Shown here piece after piece: positions 4,286 to 6,428 of a stretch of 6,428 nucleotides of DNA. Where the stretch lies: contig JAIMBU010000170.1 in NCBI GenBank assembly GCA_023511325.1, forward strand, positions 1-6,428, written 5' to 3'. The DNA comes from Gorillibacterium sp. (lineage in GTDB: Bacteria; Bacillota; Bacilli; Paenibacillales; NBRC-103111). A program made the translations under genes and the position numbers. Numbering within the stretch: position 1 is the first letter of the stretch; each line of letters begins with the position of its first letter. Below the pieces are notes generated by a model that did no database searches, had not been told where the DNA came from, and saw nothing but the letters and a program-made list of their open reading frames with translations.

Positions 4286-6382
4286 TTGAAAATCCATGTG
4301 GTTAAGTCGGGGGATTCGCTTTACAATCTGGCTAAAAAATACAATTTGGATCTTGATGATCTGATTGCGGCGAATCCGCAACTAACGAATCCTGATAAGC
4401 TCGACGTAGGAATGAAGATCAAAATACCATCTGATGCTGTACCAATCACAGTACCAGAAGGCATGCATGCTCACACGGTAAAGCAAGGAGACACGATGTG
4501 GAAGCTCTCCAAAGAATGGGGAGTATCGCTAAAGTCACTGATTGACTCGAACAAACACCTCACTAATCCTAATATTTTGATGACCGGTCAGATCATTTAT
4601 ATTCCTAAGGACACGGCCGCTTCTGGCGTTACTCCAGCTTCGACCGGCACAGGTGTAACCGGGAAGATCAACAATGCTCCAGCGGGAAAAACATACACAG
4701 GTCCAGCAACGACTAATCCGAAGAAAACCAACACCGCTCCCATCGAAGTGAAGCCAGTAGAGGTAAAACCTGTAGAAAACGTAAAACCAGTAGAGCAGAA
4801 GCCGATCACAAAACCTGTAGAAAACGTAAAACCTGTAGAAAATGTCAAGCCCGTAGAAAACGTAAAACCAGTGGAACAGAAGCCGATCACAAAACCCATA
4901 GAAAACGTCAAGCCAGTGGAGCAGAAGCCGATCACAAAGCCCGTAGAAAATGTCAAGCCAATTACAAAACCCATAGAAAACGTCAAGCCGATCACAAAGC
5001 CCGTAGAAAATGTCAAGCCGCTGCAAGTTAAGCCCGTTGAGAACGTAAAACCAACACAAATAAGTCCTGCCGAAACTGGTAAAACGTCTGTCAGCGCCAA
5101 TCACATAGGTAACTATAAACCTACTTCCCCAACCTACCAAAGCCAATCGCTACCGCAAATGCCAAGTGTATCGGATATTCCTCAATATCCCGCTTCCAAA
5201 GGAAACGCAGCAAAGCCTTCATTCACCCAACCAACTGCCAACAATACGCAAGCGCCACTTCAATATTATTCGGAACAACTTTTCATGCAGTACCAAATTC
5301 CTGCTGTGCAAGCTTCTGGATACTCTGCTCCCACACCACAGCATGTTCAGTCAGCCTTTTCTAACACGGCGGCAGCGCCGTGGGGTAATGGAAGTATGGG
5401 CTTTGAGCCGTATTATGCGGCTGATCAAACGATTGCCCCCGGTGTTTGTGGGGACTACCCAATGTACCCATACGCTCAGTCTCCACTGAATTTTGATCAG
5501 AGTGGATGCGGATCAAATTCTTTTGTTCAGCCTTACGGCTATCCTCCAGAACAAGTATCACCTTATTCTTATCAGCCAATGGCAGCAAATAAGGATATGG
5601 GACTAGAGCCTTACGCCAAGGAGCAGTTTGATCCGAATTATCATCCAGCAAACCCGTATGCGAGTATGCCTTATGAGCCGTATGGAATGTCTCCTTATGC
5701 AACAGGCCATTCAGAAGCATACCATCCTTTTGACACGAATATGGCACCGTCTGTGATGCCAATGTCGATGAATCCAAACATGGCACCGTCTGTGATGCCA
5801 ATGTCGATGAATCCGAATATGGCACCGTCCATGATGCCTTATCAAGCTGAAGCCAATAATATGTTTATAGCTGCGCAAAATACAAACAGCAAGCCCCAAT
5901 TGGAAGCAGCGGCTGAGGGAAAGCAAGGTTATGAGCAGAATCCGCTGCTCTCTCCATATGGCGGATATACAGGGCAGTCAGGTATACCAAGTTTTGACGG
6001 ATCAAATCCAACAGGGTATTCGATGCCTTACCCTCCTATGTATCAAGGAGCACAGAGATATGGTATCTATTCGCAAGAGGGCTACCCTGAAGGGTATCCT
6101 GGTTATTACCAACCGTTATATTCTAACCCTTATCCAGGAGCATACGGTGGACAACAAGATTTTGCTAATCCTTACTCATCGATAGGGTTTCCACGTGACG
6201 GACAGAATGTAGCGAACATTAGTGAAACCGACGCAGTTGAGGCGCTGAGTCAACCGAAAAGCACAGGACGCAAAAACAAATCGGGTAGCAAGGCATCTCT
6301 GCATGCCGTTACTCGTAAAACAAAACGTGTCACTCCTAAAGTGGAACAGGAGAATGCACCTTGGATCAATCAGTATCGTTAA
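4286..6382 (+). CDS. safA: SafA/ExsA-like spore coat assembly protein with two LysM domains
   Basis: The 698-residue product starts MKIHVVKSGDSLYNLAKKY, very like the SafA N-terminus of Bacillus. Two LysM domains (about 2-48 and 61-108) both carry the LTNP insertion typical of SafA LysM. Then come a Gly/Thr/Pro linker (109-152), a Lys-Pro-Val-Glu repeat (153-256), and a long low-complexity region rich in Tyr, Pro, Gln, Asn, Met and Ser (about 277-640) with a 13-residue Met-rich tandem repeat (486-518). A basic tail (about 658-685) and the end APWINQYR complete it. There are two cysteines (388, 408), no signal peptide and no membrane segment, as expected for a protein made in the mother cell. 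SafA proteins bind forespore cortex peptidoglycan through LysM and organise the inner coat. B. subtilis SafA has one LysM and is about 390 aa; B. cereus ExsA exceeds 600 aa. The TTG start has AAGGAGG (4271-4277) at 8 nt. The function is inferred from the N-terminus and context; the C-terminal half is too repetitive to assign by motif. Confidence 0.85.
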   Translation: MKIHVVKSGDSLYNLAKKYNLDLDDLIAANPQLTNPDKLDVGMKIKIPSDAVPITVPEGMHAHTVKQGDTMWKLSKEWGVSLKSLIDSNKHLTNPNILMTGQIIYIPKDTAASGVTPASTGTGVTGKINNAPAGKTYTGPATTNPKKTNTAPIEVKPVEVKPVENVKPVEQKPITKPVENVKPVENVKPVENVKPVEQKPITKPIENVKPVEQKPITKPVENVKPITKPIENVKPITKPVENVKPLQVKPVENVKPTQISPAETGKTSVSANHIGNYKPTSPTYQSQSLPQMPSVSDIPQYPASKGNAAKPSFTQPTANNTQAPLQYYSEQLFMQYQIPAVQASGYSAPTPQHVQSAFSNTAAAPWGNGSMGFEPYYAADQTIAPGVCGDYPMYPYAQSPLNFDQSGCGSNSFVQPYGYPPEQVSPYSYQPMAANKDMGLEPYAKEQFDPNYHPANPYASMPYEPYGMSPYATGHSEAYHPFDTNMAPSVMPMSMNPNMAPSVMPMSMNPNMAPSMMPYQAEANNMFIAAQNTNSKPQLEAAAEGKQGYEQNPLLSPYGGYTGQSGIPSFDGSNPTGYSMPYPPMYQGAQRYGIYSQEGYPEGYPGYYQPLYSNPYPGAYGGQQDFANPYSSIGFPRDGQNVANISETDAVEALSQPKSTGRKNKSGSKASLHAVTRKTKRVTPKVEQENAPWINQYR
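4742..5053 (+). repeat. Coding repeat: KPVE/ENVKP array in the SafA-like protein
   Basis: The DNA encodes an array built on Lys-Pro-(Val/Ile)-Glu. ENVKP occurs nine times, ITKP five times and EQKP three times between residues 153 and 256. At the DNA level, blocks such as GTAGAAAACGTAAAACC and CAGAAGCCGATCACAAA recur with silent differences, showing duplication in steps rather than one event. The product would be an extended, proline-stiffened polyampholyte with alternating charges, a plausible spacer between the LysM domains and the coat-forming region. Length variation between strains is likely. Confidence 0.95.
5741..5839 (+). repeat. 39-bp tandem duplication (Met/Pro-rich 13-residue unit)
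   Basis: Two 39-bp units (5741-5779 and 5780-5818) encode MAPSVMPMSMNPN twice. They differ at only two bases, both silent and near the unit end. A third, diverged partial unit (5819-5839) encodes MAPSMMP. The near identity suggests a recent slippage or recombination duplication in the coat region of the SafA-like protein. The frame is maintained. Confidence 0.95.
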
Positions 6383-6406
6383 GGATGTAAAGGAATAAAA
6401 TAGGCC

Positions 6407-6428
6407 GTGAATTTGTTGATGATAGGCA
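6407..6428 (+). CDS. Possible 5' end of a downstream gene (partial)
   Basis: After the safA-like stop, AAAGGAA (6389-6395) is followed after 11 nt by GTG at 6407. The frame M-N-L-L-M-I-G stays open to the window end. An in-frame ATG at 6419 is an alternative start but is further from the purine-rich site. The 24-nt distance from the safA-like stop would make co-transcription likely. Seven codons are too few to name a product. Confidence 0.3.

Noticed and set aside
4485..4498. Internal translation start in the SafA-like gene (AAGGAG, 5 nt, ATG at codon 71)
   Set aside because: B. subtilis SafA does have a shorter form from an internal start, but this one would cut LysM 2 near its beginning. 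The purine run simply encodes the conserved K-Q-G-D of the domain.
4742..5053. CRISPR array or non-coding tandem repeat; TonB-like protein
   Set aside because: The repeats are degenerate, keep the reading frame and have no unique spacers. The Lys-Pro-Glu composition recalls TonB linkers, but there is no membrane anchor or TonB C-terminal domain.
4535..5146. Long minus-strand open frames (203 and 167 codons) opposite the SafA-like gene
   Set aside because: They mirror the KPVE repeat in other frames, giving Phe/Tyr/Gly/Thr-rich repetitive products. They have no convincing ribosome binding site, and the plus-strand frame is a recognisable LysM protein.

Overview
The window looks like chromosomal DNA from a low-to-moderate-GC, spore-forming Bacillota, most likely Paenibacillus or a close relative. 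This rests on the Gram-positive Shine-Dalgarno sites (AAGGAGG), frequent TTG/GTG starts, a conserved amino-acid biosynthesis cluster, and a SafA/ExsA-type spore coat morphogenetic protein just downstream of it. The genus is an inference; the genes are recognised from their motifs.

Layout. Positions 1-228 are a non-coding upstream region. It contains a very good sigma-A promoter (TTGTCA, 17 nt, TATAAT, at 153-181) and possibly the first eight codons of a divergent minus-strand gene (1-25). Positions 229-3947 hold a tight four-gene operon: pheB (ACT-domain protein of the UPF0735 family), hom (homoserine dehydrogenase), thrB (homoserine kinase) and pheA (prephenate dehydratase). The thrB stop and the pheA TTG start share bases (TTGA). 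A strong intrinsic terminator at 3995-4039 closes the operon. A 246-nt gap follows (4040-4285), whose last 125 nt contain an inverted-repeat arrangement that could be a structured leader. A separate gene at 4286-6382 encodes a 698-residue SafA/ExsA-like protein: two LysM domains, a long Lys-Pro-Val-Glu repeat linker, a Tyr/Pro/Met-rich coat region and a basic tail. The last 22 nt may be the start of another gene.

How the genes fit together. Hom and ThrB supply two steps from aspartate semialdehyde toward threonine (hom is also needed for methionine). PheA commits prephenate to phenylalanine. Three of the four operon proteins (PheB, Hom, PheA) carry ACT domains, which usually bind amino acids, so the operon joins aspartate-family and aromatic biosynthesis with effector sensing. 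thrC is not present between hom and thrB, where B. subtilis has it. The safA-like gene belongs to sporulation, not metabolism. Its nearness to pheA echoes B. subtilis, where pheB-pheA and safA lie in one neighbourhood separated by the NAD biosynthesis genes, which are absent here.

I see no mobile element, CRISPR array, tRNA or rRNA. The least explained parts are the candidate leader RNA before safA, the hairpin between the pheB Shine-Dalgarno and its TTG start, and the repeat architecture of the SafA-like protein.
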